DNA of 64,000 nucleotides. Origin: Bradyrhizobium erythrophlei. Its GTDB lineage: Bacteria; Pseudomonadota; Alphaproteobacteria; Rhizobiales; Xanthobacteraceae. This document shows positions 26,306 through 34,889 of this stretch, one piece after another. Positions within the stretch are counted from its first letter, which is position 1. The number at the start of each line of letters is the position of its first letter. Position numbers and translations under genes: made by a program. The notes below the pieces were generated by a model. The model was not told the origin of the DNA. It was given only the letters and a program-made list of their open reading frames with translations, and ran no database searches. The DNA lies in the NCBI GenBank assembly GCA_900129675.1, contig FSRD01000002.1, forward strand, positions 1,426,001-1,490,000, written 5' to 3'.

Positions 26306-27508
26306 ATGCGACGGAGTTATTTGCTGGGGGCAGGATTGGCCATCATGGTCGCTGGCATGGCCAATACCGCCATGGCCCAGAGCGAAATCAAGATCGGCGA
26401 GATCAACAGCTATTCGCTGTTGCCCGCGTTCACCGAGCCCTATCGTAAGGGCTGGCAGCTCTCGGTCGAGGAAATCAACGCCGCAGGCGGCATCAACGGC
26501 AAAAAACTCATCGTCGTCTCCAAGGATGACGGCGGCAAGCCCGCCGACGCGCAGACCGCGGCCAACGAGCTGGTGTCGAGCGAAAACGTCGCGATGCTGA
26601 CCGGCACGTTCCTGTCCAATATCGGTCTCGCCGTCAGCGATTTTGCCAATCAGAAGAAGGTATTTTTCCTCGCGGCAGAACCGCTGACCGACGCCATCAC
26701 CTGGGCCAAGGGCAACCGCTACACCTTCCGCCTGCGTCCATCCAACTACATGCAAGCCGCGATGCTGGTGGAAGAGGCGGCCAAGTTGCCGGCCAAACGC
26801 TGGGCAACGATCGCGCCGAATTATGAATACGGCCAGTCGGCGGTCGCGGTATTCAAGAAGTTGATGTCGGAAAAGCGCCCCGACATCCAGTGGGTTGACG
26901 AGCAGTGGCCGCCGCAGGGCAAGATCGATGCGGGTCCGGTGGTGCAGGCGCTCGCCGCCGCCAATCCGGAAGCGATCCTCAACGTTACCTTCGGCGCCGA
27001 TCTGGTCAAATTCGTGCGTGAAGGCAACACCCGCGGCCTGTTCAAGGATCGCGCGGTGGTCTCCTTCCTCACCGGCGAACCGGAATATCTCGATCCGCTG
27101 AAGGAGGAGACGCCAGACGGCTGGATCGTGACCGGCTATCCCTGGTACTCGATCAAGACGCCGGAGCATGACGCGTTCCTGAAGGCCTATCAGGCCAAGT
27201 ACAACGACTATCCGCGGCTCGGCTCGATCGTCGGCTACCAGACCATCAAGTCGGCGGCGGCGATCCTTGCCAAAGCGAATTCGACCGATCCGGAAAAGCT
27301 GATCGCAGCGACGGAGGGATTGTCGGTGCCGTCACCGTTCGGCGAGATTACCTTCCGCAAGATCGACCATCAGTCCACGCTCGGCGCTTACGTCGGCAAG
27401 ACCGCGGTCAAGGACGGCAAGGGCGTGATGGTGGATTCGGTCTACCGCAAGGGTTCCGACTATCTGCCCGGTGATGCCGAAGTCGAAAAGCTTCGGCCGA
27501 AGGAGTGA
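26306..27508 (+). CDS. ABC transporter substrate-binding protein, branched-chain amino acid type (Peripla_BP_6)
   Basis: 400 residues from ATG 26306, six bases after GGAGGT; the TTG at 26300 is less likely. A Sec signal peptide ends near AMAQ-SEIK (residue 24-25). The mature start IKIGEINSYSLLPAFTEPYRKGWQLSVEEIN and TAANELVSSENVAMLTGTFLSN belong to the LivJ-like fold, which also binds aromatic acids and amides. Because the operon starts with a 6-hydroxynicotinate reductase-like gene, the ligand may be nicotinate or a related ring acid. Confidence 0.88.
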   Translation: MRRSYLLGAGLAIMVAGMANTAMAQSEIKIGEINSYSLLPAFTEPYRKGWQLSVEEINAAGGINGKKLIVVSKDDGGKPADAQTAANELVSSENVAMLTGTFLSNIGLAVSDFANQKKVFFLAAEPLTDAITWAKGNRYTFRLRPSNYMQAAMLVEEAAKLPAKRWATIAPNYEYGQSAVAVFKKLMSEKRPDIQWVDEQWPPQGKIDAGPVVQALAAANPEAILNVTFGADLVKFVREGNTRGLFKDRAVVSFLTGEPEYLDPLKEETPDGWIVTGYPWYSIKTPEHDAFLKAYQAKYNDYPRLGSIVGYQTIKSAAAILAKANSTDPEKLIAATEGLSVPSPFGEITFRKIDHQSTLGAYVGKTAVKDGKGVMVDSVYRKGSDYLPGDAEVEKLRPKE

Positions 27509-27510
27509 GA

Positions 27511-27647
27511 CTTACCTCTCCCGAAGGGAGAGGTCGAATTTGGAGCGCAGCGAAAAATTCGGGTGAGGGGTTTTGGTCTATCGTTGGTCCGTAACCCCTC
27601 ACCCGGATCGCTTGCGCGATCCGACTCTCCCTATGGGAGAGGTGAAG
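27511..27647. repeat. Long palindromic repeat, cctctcc...ggagagg family, copy 2
   Basis: Begins cttacctctcccgaagggag and ends ctatgggagaggtgaag, with inner stems ggtgaggggtt / aacccctcaccc and ggatcgcttgcgcgatcc. Same plan as 13778-13916. It interrupts the operon between the binding protein and permease genes and could stabilise or attenuate the upstream message. Confidence 0.8.
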
Positions 27648-27699
27648 TAGACGCACTGTATTTTGGCATCTCATTGGATGCCCCCAACCCGGACCGCTC

Positions 27700-29586
27700 A
27701 TGGCCTTTTACTTCGTTCAGTTCCTGACTGGTCTGGCCAGCGCGGCGTCGTTGTTTCTGGTCGCGTCAGGCCTGTCGATCATTTTCGGCGTGACGCGGAT
27801 CGTCAATTTCGCGCATGGCGCGTTCTATATGCTCGGCGCCTATGTCGCGTTCACGCTGACCGAACGATTTTCCGGCGCGTTTGGATTTTGGGGCGGCATG
27901 GTCGTCGCGGCGCTCGTGGTGGCCGCGATCGGTGTGCTGGTCGAGATGGTGCTGTTGCGGCGGATCTATCACGGGCCGGAGCTGTTTCAGCTGCTCGCGA
28001 CCTTCGGCCTGACCTTGATGGTCGAAGATCTCGTGGTGTTGATCTGGGGTCCGGAGGATCTGCTCGGCCGCCGCGCGCCGGGCTTCAAGGGCGCGGTCGA
28101 TTTTTTCGGCCAGAACATTCCGAGTTACGATCTGTTTCTGATCGCGCTCAGCCCGGTGGTGCTGGGATTGCTGTGGCTGATGTTCCAGCGCACGCGCTGG
28201 GGCGTGCTGGTTCGCGCCGCGACGCAGGACCGCGACATGGTGGCGGCGCTTGGCGTCAATCAAAAATGGCTGTTCACCAGCGTGTTTGCGGTCGGCGTAT
28301 TTCTCGCCGCCCTCGGCGGCGCGCTGCAGATTCCGCGTGATGCGGTGCATCACGCGCTGGACCTGCGCATCATCGTCGATGTCTTCGTCGTGGTGGTGAT
28401 CGGCGGCCTCGGCAGCATCATCGGCGCTTTCGTGGCCGCCGTGCTGGTGTCGGAACTTAACGCCTTCGGCATCCTGATCTTCCCGAAAATATCGATCATC
28501 CTGGTGTTTCTGGTGATGGCCGTAGTGCTGATCGTGCGGCCGTGGGGGCTGTTCGGCAAAGCCGAGGCGCCGGCACGCCGTACGCCGGGTCTCACCGTCT
28601 ATCCCTGGCGTCCGCTCGGCCCGGGCGAACGCTGGGCCGCGGTGGCTGCGCTGATCGCAGCGGCAACGCTGCCGTTCGTCAGCGGCAATTATGCACTGAC
28701 GGTCGGTTCGGAGATCGCGATCTTCGTGATCTTTGCGGCCAGCCTGCATTTCCTGATGTCGGTCGGCGGGCTCGCCTCGTTCGGCCATGCCGCCTATTTC
28801 GGGCTCGGCGCCTACGGCGTCGCGTTCCTCGCCAAGATGGCGGGACTGCCGATGATCGTCTCGCTTCTGCTCGGCCCTCTGCTCGGATGTCTTGGGGCTG
28901 CGGTGTTCGGTTTCTTCGCCGTGCAATTGTCCGGCGTCTATTTTGCGATGCTGACCTTGGCGTTTGCGCAGATCGTCTGGTCGATCGCGTTCCAGTGGGT
29001 CGCGGTCACCGGTGGCGATAACGGCATTTTGGGCGTCTGGCCGGAGAAATGGGCGGCGAGCCCGTCGCATTTTTACTGGCTCTCGCTTGGGATCGCGGCA
29101 TTGGCGGTGGCGGTGCTGCGGATCATCGTGTTCTCGCCGTTCGGCTTTGCGCTACGCGCGACGCGGGATTCGCCGCTGCGCAGTGAAGCCGTCGGCATCA
29201 ACGGCAAGCGCATCCAGTGGACCGCCTTTGTAATCGCAGGCACGGTCGCCGGTGTCGCCGGCGCGCTGTTTGCGTACCTCAAGGGCAGCGTCTTCCCCGA
29301 CAGCCTCGGCATATCCCTTTCGGTCGATGCACTGGTCATGGTGCTGCTCGGCGGCGTCGAGACGGTTTCCGGCGCGGTCGTCGGCGCCATCGTCTACAAG
29401 GCACTGAATATCTGGCTGGTGAGTCAGACCGATCTCTCCAAGCTGGTGCTTGGCGGCTTCATCGTCCTGATCGTGGTGGCTTTCCCCAAGGGCATCGTCG
29501 GCATGCTGGAGACGATCAGGAATCGCCGTCGTCCTTCTTTACCAAAGACTGCACTGGTCACCTCGCGCATCGAGACCGCCGAATGA
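27700..29586 (+). CDS. Fused LivH-LivM branched-chain type ABC permease
   Basis: 628 residues joining two permeases that are usually separate. Residues about 1-290 are LivH-like (FLVASGLSIIFGVTRIVNFA; GVLVRAATQDRDMVAALGVN; GGLGSIIGAFVAAVLVSELN). About 310-610 are LivM-like (SVGGLASFGHAAYFGLGAYG; ALRATRDSPLRSEAVGIN; LLGGVETVSGAVVGAIVYKA). Twelve or more hydrophobic helices are visible. It forms the membrane channel for the binding protein upstream. The stop overlaps the next ATG (ATGA). Confidence 0.92.
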   Translation: MAFYFVQFLTGLASAASLFLVASGLSIIFGVTRIVNFAHGAFYMLGAYVAFTLTERFSGAFGFWGGMVVAALVVAAIGVLVEMVLLRRIYHGPELFQLLATFGLTLMVEDLVVLIWGPEDLLGRRAPGFKGAVDFFGQNIPSYDLFLIALSPVVLGLLWLMFQRTRWGVLVRAATQDRDMVAALGVNQKWLFTSVFAVGVFLAALGGALQIPRDAVHHALDLRIIVDVFVVVVIGGLGSIIGAFVAAVLVSELNAFGILIFPKISIILVFLVMAVVLIVRPWGLFGKAEAPARRTPGLTVYPWRPLGPGERWAAVAALIAAATLPFVSGNYALTVGSEIAIFVIFAASLHFLMSVGGLASFGHAAYFGLGAYGVAFLAKMAGLPMIVSLLLGPLLGCLGAAVFGFFAVQLSGVYFAMLTLAFAQIVWSIAFQWVAVTGGDNGILGVWPEKWAASPSHFYWLSLGIAALAVAVLRIIVFSPFGFALRATRDSPLRSEAVGINGKRIQWTAFVIAGTVAGVAGALFAYLKGSVFPDSLGISLSVDALVMVLLGGVETVSGAVVGAIVYKALNIWLVSQTDLSKLVLGGFIVLIVVAFPKGIVGMLETIRNRRRPSLPKTALVTSRIETAE

Positions 29587-30374
29587 GCATGGTCCCTACA
29601 TTGCTGTCGGTCGATGGGCTGACGAAGTCCTATGGCGGTGTGCATGCCGTGCGCGGCGTCTCGTTCGAATTGCGCGCCGGCGAAATCCTGGCGCTGATCG
29701 GCCCCAACGGCGCCGGCAAGAGCACCTGCTTCGACATGCTCAACGGCCAGAACATTCCCGACAGTGGCCGGATCAGTCTGCTGGGCGAGAATACCGCCGG
29801 CAAGAAGCCGCGCGCGATCTGGCGGCTCGGCGTCGGCCGCACTTTTCAGATCACCGCGACATTCCCGACCATGACGGTACGAGAGAATGTTCAGGTCGCG
29901 CTGGTGTCGTTTGGCCGGCAATTGTTCAATCTCTGGACCTCGACGGCGCAATACGCGCGGGACGAGGCCGGGCGGCTATTGGATCTCGTCGGCATGGGTG
30001 CCTACGCCGAGCGCCCCTGCGGCGAACTGGCCTACGGTGATCTCAAGCGGCTCGAACTTGCGGTGGCGCTGGCCAATCAGCCGAAACTCCTGCTGATGGA
30101 CGAGCCGACCGCCGGCATGGCGCCGCGCGAGCGCATCGAATTGATGCGGCTCACCGCGCGCATTGCCCGCGAACAGTCGATCGGCGTTCTCTTCACCGAA
30201 CACGACATGGACGTGGTGTTCGAGCACGCCGACCGCATCCTGGTGCTCAATCGCGGCACATTGATCGCCGAGGGATCGCCGGAAGAAGTCCGCGGCAATC
30301 CACAAGTCCGCGCCATCTATCTCGGTGAGGGTCTGGTCTACGACGCCCGCCACCGCGAAGGAGCGGGTGCATGA
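29583..30374 (+). CDS. ABC transporter ATP-binding protein, LivG type
   Basis: 263 residues from ATG 29583, coupled to the permease by ATGA. Walker A GPNGAGKST, LivG-like insertion GRTFQITATFPTMTVRENVQ, signature CGELAYGDLKRLELAVAL, Walker B LLLMDEPTAGMAP and H-loop FTEHDMDVVFEHADR. The signature reads AYGDL in place of LSGGQ, as is common in LivG proteins. It couples ATP hydrolysis to uptake. Confidence 0.92.
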   Translation: MSMVPTLLSVDGLTKSYGGVHAVRGVSFELRAGEILALIGPNGAGKSTCFDMLNGQNIPDSGRISLLGENTAGKKPRAIWRLGVGRTFQITATFPTMTVRENVQVALVSFGRQLFNLWTSTAQYARDEAGRLLDLVGMGAYAERPCGELAYGDLKRLELAVALANQPKLLLMDEPTAGMAPRERIELMRLTARIAREQSIGVLFTEHDMDVVFEHADRILVLNRGTLIAEGSPEEVRGNPQVRAIYLGEGLVYDARHREGAGA

Positions 30375-31075
30375 AGCTTTCAGTCAAAGACCTCAACAGC
30401 TTTTATGGCCCGGCGCATATCCTGTTCGATATCGGACTTGAAGTCGGCGATGGCGAAGTGGTCGCGCTGCTCGGGCGCAACGGCGCCGGCAAGTCGACGA
30501 CCTTCCGCTCCATCGTCGGCCTGGTCGCGAACCGCACCGGCCGCATCCTGTTTGAAGGCAAGGACGTATCGGCCGAGCCGACGCATGCGATTGTGCGCGG
30601 CGGGCTCGGCTATGTGCCGGAAGAGCGCCGTATCTTCACGGATCTGACGGTGGACGAGAATCTCGAAGTCGGCCGGCAACCGAGGCGGCCGAATGCGCCG
30701 TATTGGACTCGGGAAAAGCTGTTCACGCTGTTTCCGAACCTCGGCGAAATGCGTGGCCGCGCAGGCGGGCGCATGAGCGGCGGCGAGCAGCAGATGCTGA
30801 CGATCGCGCGCACCCTGATGGGAAATCCGTCGCTGGTGCTGCTCGACGAGCCGTCGGAGGGACTGTCGCCAAAAATCGTCGAGCAGATGGTCGACGCCAT
30901 CCTGGCGATGAAGAAGGAGGGCGTCAGCATCGTCGTCTCCGAACAGAATCTGCACTTCGCGCGACTGATTTCCGATCGCGCCTATATCATCGAGCGCGGC
31001 AAGATCTGTTTCGGCGGAACGATGAGCGAGCTCGACGCGCGTCCCGATATCCGCGACGCGCATCTGTCGCTGTGA
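30371..31075 (+). CDS. ABC transporter ATP-binding protein, LivF type
   Basis: 234 residues, start overlapping the LivG stop (ATGA). Walker A GRNGAGKST, LivF marker GYVPEERRIFTDLTVDENL, signature RMSGGEQQMLTIARTLM, Walker B VLLDEPSEGLSPKIV and the end ERGKICFGGTMSELDA. It is the second ATPase of the transporter. Confidence 0.92.
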   Translation: MKLSVKDLNSFYGPAHILFDIGLEVGDGEVVALLGRNGAGKSTTFRSIVGLVANRTGRILFEGKDVSAEPTHAIVRGGLGYVPEERRIFTDLTVDENLEVGRQPRRPNAPYWTREKLFTLFPNLGEMRGRAGGRMSGGEQQMLTIARTLMGNPSLVLLDEPSEGLSPKIVEQMVDAILAMKKEGVSIVVSEQNLHFARLISDRAYIIERGKICFGGTMSELDARPDIRDAHLSL

Positions 31076-31097
31076 CCGGCACAGGACAAGAATAGGG

Positions 31098-31565
31098 ATG
31101 GGAAACGCCATGGCCAGAAATGGTTCGCCCAAGCGAAGCGTCAAGCCGTCAAAACCGTCCTACATCCTGGACGAGCAGATCGGCTTCATCCTGCGCCAGG
31201 TATGGCAACGCCATGCCACGATCTTCGCCCGCGACATCGGCATCAACCTGACGCCGACGCAATGGGCGGCGCTGGCAAAACTGACCGAGACCGGGCCGTG
31301 CTCGCAAAACCTGCTCGGGCGGCTGACCGCAATGGACGTCGCCACCATCAAGGGCGTGATCGACCGCCTCACCGCGCGCGGCCTGACCGAGACCAGCCCC
31401 GATCCCGAGGACGGCCGCCGTTTGCTGGTGAGCCTGACGCGCGCCGGTCAGCAACTGGCCGAAAAAGCCGCGCCGAATGCGCTGGCGATCACCAAGGAGA
31501 CGCTGGCGCCGCTCGATGCCAGGGAGCGCGAGACGCTGATGGGATTGTTGAACAAGCTGCGGTGA
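31098..31565 (+). CDS. MarR family transcriptional regulator
   Basis: 155 residues from ATG 31098, with ATG 31110 as an alternative (it has GGGATGGGA before it). Winged helix-turn-helix: GINLTPTQWAALAKLTETGP, then CSQNLLGRLTAMDVATIKGVIDRL and wing GLTETSPDPEDGRRLLVSLT. MarR proteins usually repress catabolic genes and release DNA when bound to an aromatic acid. It ends the plus-strand operon, 22 bases after livF. The paired GTTYGTATACRAAC palindromes near nicA and the reductase gene are suitable targets; the link is inferred. Confidence 0.88.
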   Translation: MGNAMARNGSPKRSVKPSKPSYILDEQIGFILRQVWQRHATIFARDIGINLTPTQWAALAKLTETGPCSQNLLGRLTAMDVATIKGVIDRLTARGLTETSPDPEDGRRLLVSLTRAGQQLAEKAAPNALAITKETLAPLDARERETLMGLLNKLR

Positions 31566-31619
31566 CAGGCGCTTGCTTCATTCAGTGCAGTCACGTTGCA
31601 ATGCCGCGCAGCGTTCGCG

Positions 31620-32294
31620 TTATTCCGCGAGGCCGAACCCGAGTGCGATGACCCCTACCAGAATGAGGCTAACGGCCCAGGATGTGTCCAGATTGAACCA
31701 GCTCCGCGATACGAATTTGAGACCAAGATAACGGTAGACCAGCCACGCCAGGAATCCGCCGGCGGCGATCATCGCAGTGGCGTGGACAATCGAAACCAGT
31801 ACAGCCATACCGAGATTGACGTTGATGAGGGCCCGGGCTGCCTCGTGGCCCTTGTCCAGGTCGGCTTCCCGGCAGAGCCCGAGATAGATCGGCACCAGCA
31901 TCAATCCCGCACCATGGGCGATTGCGACCGCGAAGGACCAAAGTCCAAGTTGCGTCGGTCGTATTCGCGCCAGTGTCCGCGGATGGCCCCTCGCGACAAG
32001 CCGGAAGATACCGAACCCGATGACGAGGAGGCTGGCGCCGATCTGTATCTGGCGCTGCCATTCGACGAGGGCGACCAGCAGCGCGAAGGGAAGGATGACG
32101 AGCAGCATCGCGAGCAAATGGCCGGCCGCCAGCGGCCCAAGCGCGGCCACCAGCGCACGCGGACTCCTATCCATCAATCCGGCCGAAACGGCCAGCGGCC
32201 ACCCCATTCCCGGATTTACGCCGTGATAGAGACCGCTTGCGATGACAAACAGCCAGAGCCAGGCCGGTGTCCAATCGGCCGCGCTCACATTCAA
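31620..32294 (-). CDS. Polytopic membrane protein of unknown function
   Basis: 224 residues with about six hydrophobic helices and conserved-looking histidines at helix ends (GLYHGVNPGMGWPLAVS; GPLAAGHLLAM; AIAHGAGLMLVPIY; SIVHATAM). The histidine pattern recalls metal or sulfur-compound transporters such as NicO/RcnA or TauE, but no family is certain. Its start overlaps the end of the selenium-binding protein gene by four bases, so the two are translated together; copper handling for that enzyme is a possibility. Confidence 0.78.
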   Translation of the reverse strand: MNVSAADWTPAWLWLFVIASGLYHGVNPGMGWPLAVSAGLMDRSPRALVAALGPLAAGHLLAMLLVILPFALLVALVEWQRQIQIGASLLVIGFGIFRLVARGHPRTLARIRPTQLGLWSFAVAIAHGAGLMLVPIYLGLCREADLDKGHEAARALINVNLGMAVLVSIVHATAMIAAGGFLAWLVYRYLGLKFVSRSWFNLDTSWAVSLILVGVIALGFGLAE

Positions 32295-33691
32295 ACCGAC
32301 GGATAGCAGAACGAATCCGTCGAACAGTCACCGCCGTCGAGCCGGATCTGGTGCGCCCGGTACCCGTCGGGGAAGCTCACCCAGTAATCCCTGGCCAACT
32401 CGAGTCCGCCGCCCGCGCTTGCATTGGCCATGACCTCGGCGCCCGGTATGCCGCTCGGATAGAACTGGTCGTCCCACGTCGAGTAGAGCGAGTTGGTCCA
32501 GTATACGCGTTTGCCATCGCGGCTGATCTCGACCATCTGCGGGCCGCCGGCAAAGGCCTTGCCGTTCGGGTGAGGCGTACGGCGTACAATGCCGCCAATG
32601 TGAACCGATCCGGCGAGCTTTGGCTTTCGGGGATCGCTGACATCGTATTGACGCATCTCGCCGGTGCCCCAGCACGCGACGTAGAGAAAGTTGTCATCCA
32701 TCGACAGGTCGATATCGGTGACCAGCGGCGGCACCGCGCCAAAGCCCTGCAGAAGCGGCGGCAGCTGCTCCTTCGGCGCGGGCTCGGGTGGGATCGTCGC
32801 CGTCTTCTCGATGTGAAACGTGCCGCCCTCGCGCCACCAGGTCCAGATCGAGCCTTCGAGGTTTGTGGTGTCGACCACGACGCCCAGGAAGCCGTACTCG
32901 CGAACGGGATCGTGAGCGGGACGCACTTCCAGCGCCATTTGATGGTTGGCGCCGAGATCGATGGTCTGGACATTCCGCCGCGCGCGCAGATCCCAGAAGT
33001 GGATCCGATGGCCATATTTGTTCGAGAGCAGATCCTCCGGCACGATCCCGTTCTCGAATTGCGGTGGCAACGCCCACTCGCTCGTCACCATGTAATCGCG
33101 TGGCAGATTCCACCAGAAGTCATAGTGCAGTTTCTGGGGGCCACGATCGATCTCCCAGCGTCCGAGGACATCGAATGTCTCGCAGTCCATGATGAAGACG
33201 CCGGGCGGTCCATCGGTGCCATCCTTGCCGCCGCCACCGAGCGTGCTGATGTAAATGCCCTCGGGCCCGCAATGGACCGTGTGGGGGCGGGAGTAGCCGG
33301 TCTTCCTGAAGATTTCTTCAGGCTCGATGATCTTGTGAATGCTGGCCTTGGTGGGATCCGGTTTCGTGTCAACGATGTAGATCCGGGACGACCGCATACC
33401 GGGAATGATGAGATAGCGGCGCTCGAGGAATGCGTGCCCGGCGAGCGGCGACAGGGCCGACGAACAGGCGTTCCATCCGAAATGGTGAAACTCGTCGCCT
33501 TTGGTCGGCATTGTCAGTGTGTGGACGACCCGGCTGAAGGTCGGAGAGTCAGGCTTTGCATCAATCACCGCGAGCGCGTCGGGTTTTGAAAAGTCCGGGC
33601 TGAGCAGCAAGGTGTACGCAAAGCTCTCTGGCGGAGCTTCCATTGCAAGCTTCGGCGATGCATGAAACGTGGGATCTGGCCTGATCGTCAT
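32291..33691 (-). CDS. Selenium-binding protein SBP56 family / methanethiol oxidase
   Basis: 466 residues from ATG 33691, with GGAGG eight bases upstream; the longer frame to 33742 lacks an RBS. Seven-bladed propeller family hallmarks: GDEFHHFGWNACSS, YLIIPGMRSSRIYIVDT, GYSRPHTVHCGPEGIYIS, LHYDFWWNLPRDYMVTSEW, DIDLSMDDNFLYVACWGTGE, and YPSGIPGAEVM near the end. Bacterial and human members oxidise methanethiol to formaldehyde, H2S and H2O2 using copper. The C-terminal DSFCYPSV ending is also family-like. It is paired with a membrane protein downstream and has no obvious tie to the nicotinate genes. Confidence 0.9.
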   Translation of the reverse strand: MTIRPDPTFHASPKLAMEAPPESFAYTLLLSPDFSKPDALAVIDAKPDSPTFSRVVHTLTMPTKGDEFHHFGWNACSSALSPLAGHAFLERRYLIIPGMRSSRIYIVDTKPDPTKASIHKIIEPEEIFRKTGYSRPHTVHCGPEGIYISTLGGGGKDGTDGPPGVFIMDCETFDVLGRWEIDRGPQKLHYDFWWNLPRDYMVTSEWALPPQFENGIVPEDLLSNKYGHRIHFWDLRARRNVQTIDLGANHQMALEVRPAHDPVREYGFLGVVVDTTNLEGSIWTWWREGGTFHIEKTATIPPEPAPKEQLPPLLQGFGAVPPLVTDIDLSMDDNFLYVACWGTGEMRQYDVSDPRKPKLAGSVHIGGIVRRTPHPNGKAFAGGPQMVEISRDGKRVYWTNSLYSTWDDQFYPSGIPGAEVMANASAGGGLELARDYWVSFPDGYRAHQIRLDGGDCSTDSFCYPSV

Positions 33692-33872
33692 CGGACTGCC
33701 TCCCTGGTTGCCTTGGTGTGTACCAAGATGGCTCAGCGGCATGCAGCAGCAAAAACTAACCCGGCTCGTTGATTCCTCTTGCGAGTGCCGCCGGCTGGGG
33801 TTCGCTTGTGGTCACCATACTCCTCAATGGCATCAGGTGAAAGGAACGATGCAGGGGCCAGGCCTGCGACAA

Positions 33873-34022
33873 TCAGCGCACCACGTTCTCCGGCAGCCGC
33901 GTCGCCGCTGGCGTGTTGCGGCTGCGTTGCCTCCACACGATGCCGTCGATGATGTCATGCCGATGGCAGGGAGGTCGCCGAGTTGGATGCGGGCGCGCTC
34001 ATTCCCTGCGGTCATGCTGCGC
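33873..34022 (-). pseudogene. Frameshifted 3' remnant of an enamidase-like amidohydrolase gene
   Basis: DNA here parallels the 3' end of the intact gene at 34890-36086 (shared gtgttgcggctgcg and ggtcgccgagttgga). Read on the minus strand it gives IQLGDLPAIGM, matching VQLGDLPGIGM of the intact protein. One base is missing right after that, and in the shifted frame the rest reads RSRNTPAATRLPENVV then stop, matching RSRNTPPATRVPEIVGH. Only about 50 codons remain. It is the scar of a second, diverged amidohydrolase gene. Confidence 0.8.
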
Positions 34023-34459
34023 GCTGCCGACGGCATCATCCGATGGGAATATGCTTTCGTATATCGCGCGGGCCTCTCTAATCAAACGCGTCCGCTCGAG
34101 CTCGGATTTCGGGACAAAACGGATGATTTCGCCCATGGGGTTCTCCAGGCTTGGAAAAGCATTCCGCCAACAGTTGGTTTTAAGTCTCAGAGTTGGAAGA
34201 CCCACTCCGATCACAAGAACTTATTTCTGGATGGGTGGCACCCTGTGAAAAACCCGCCTCCTTTCGGGGGCACCGGAGAAAAAATCTGTGAGTGTGGGGT
34301 GTCGTTTTCAATGTAGGCGGCGCGAGGCCGAAGGCCCCGGATGGGTTTCGATGACCGTGTTCTTACGGGTCGCAATTGGCAAACAGCTTGCGATGGGTGT
34401 GTCAGCTGTTCGGCTTCCGGGCTCTGGATGTGCCGAACCAAGTCATCGGGAGCACGCAA

Positions 34460-34744
34460 ATGAACATACAATCTCGTTTTGAGACAACGCGCGAAAGTGC
34501 AGTACGAGAGGTCGCAGTAATTCGTAAGATACTGGCTGAACTTGTTCGCACCGTTCAACTGATCGAATCCGACATCGCAGCCGAAGAAGAGCGCGCCGGG
34601 GTTTTCGACCGATCCGACGCTAAGTATCCGATACTGGCGAGGACGCTGATCGAGCGGCGCGACAATCTCAAGATGACCATTGCCGCCCTTGAACAGCGTC
34701 ACACCGAGCGAGCTCGGCACGAGCACGCGGCAACCGCAGCTTAA
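34460..34744 (+). CDS. Small hypothetical protein, 94 aa
   Basis: ATG 34460 follows GGGAG; an in-frame start at 34376 has no such site. The product is charged and helical (VREVAVIRKILAELVRTVQL, then LIERRDNLKMTIAALEQR), consistent with a short coiled coil, with no signal or membrane segment. Function unknown. A strong hairpin terminator follows within ten bases of the stop, which supports a real transcription unit. Confidence 0.7.
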   Translation: MNIQSRFETTRESAVREVAVIRKILAELVRTVQLIESDIAAEEERAGVFDRSDAKYPILARTLIERRDNLKMTIAALEQRHTERARHEHAATAA

Positions 34745-34754
34745 AGGCAAAAAA

Positions 34755-34785
34755 AGCCGCCGCTGGGGTTGGCTCAGCGGCGGCT
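34755..34785 (+). terminator. Rho-independent terminator
   Basis: Perfect 11-bp arms agccgccgctg and cagcggcggct with a 9-base loop, preceded by an A run and followed by tcttcc. It ends the 94-residue gene and, because of the A run on the other side, may also serve the minus-strand enamidase-like gene that ends at 34890. Confidence 0.85.
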
Positions 34786-34889
34786 TCTTCCGTTACGAGT
34801 CCCCATTGCGGTCCCGTCCCAAGGGTGCGGTGACAGTGCACTTAACTCACGACGATAGCGCATACTAACACATCAAACCGGCGGATGGA

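Noticed and set aside
32291..33691. Selenoprotein or in-frame selenocysteine in the SBP56 gene
   Set aside because: No in-frame TGA inside the gene; bacterial members bind metal without selenocysteine.
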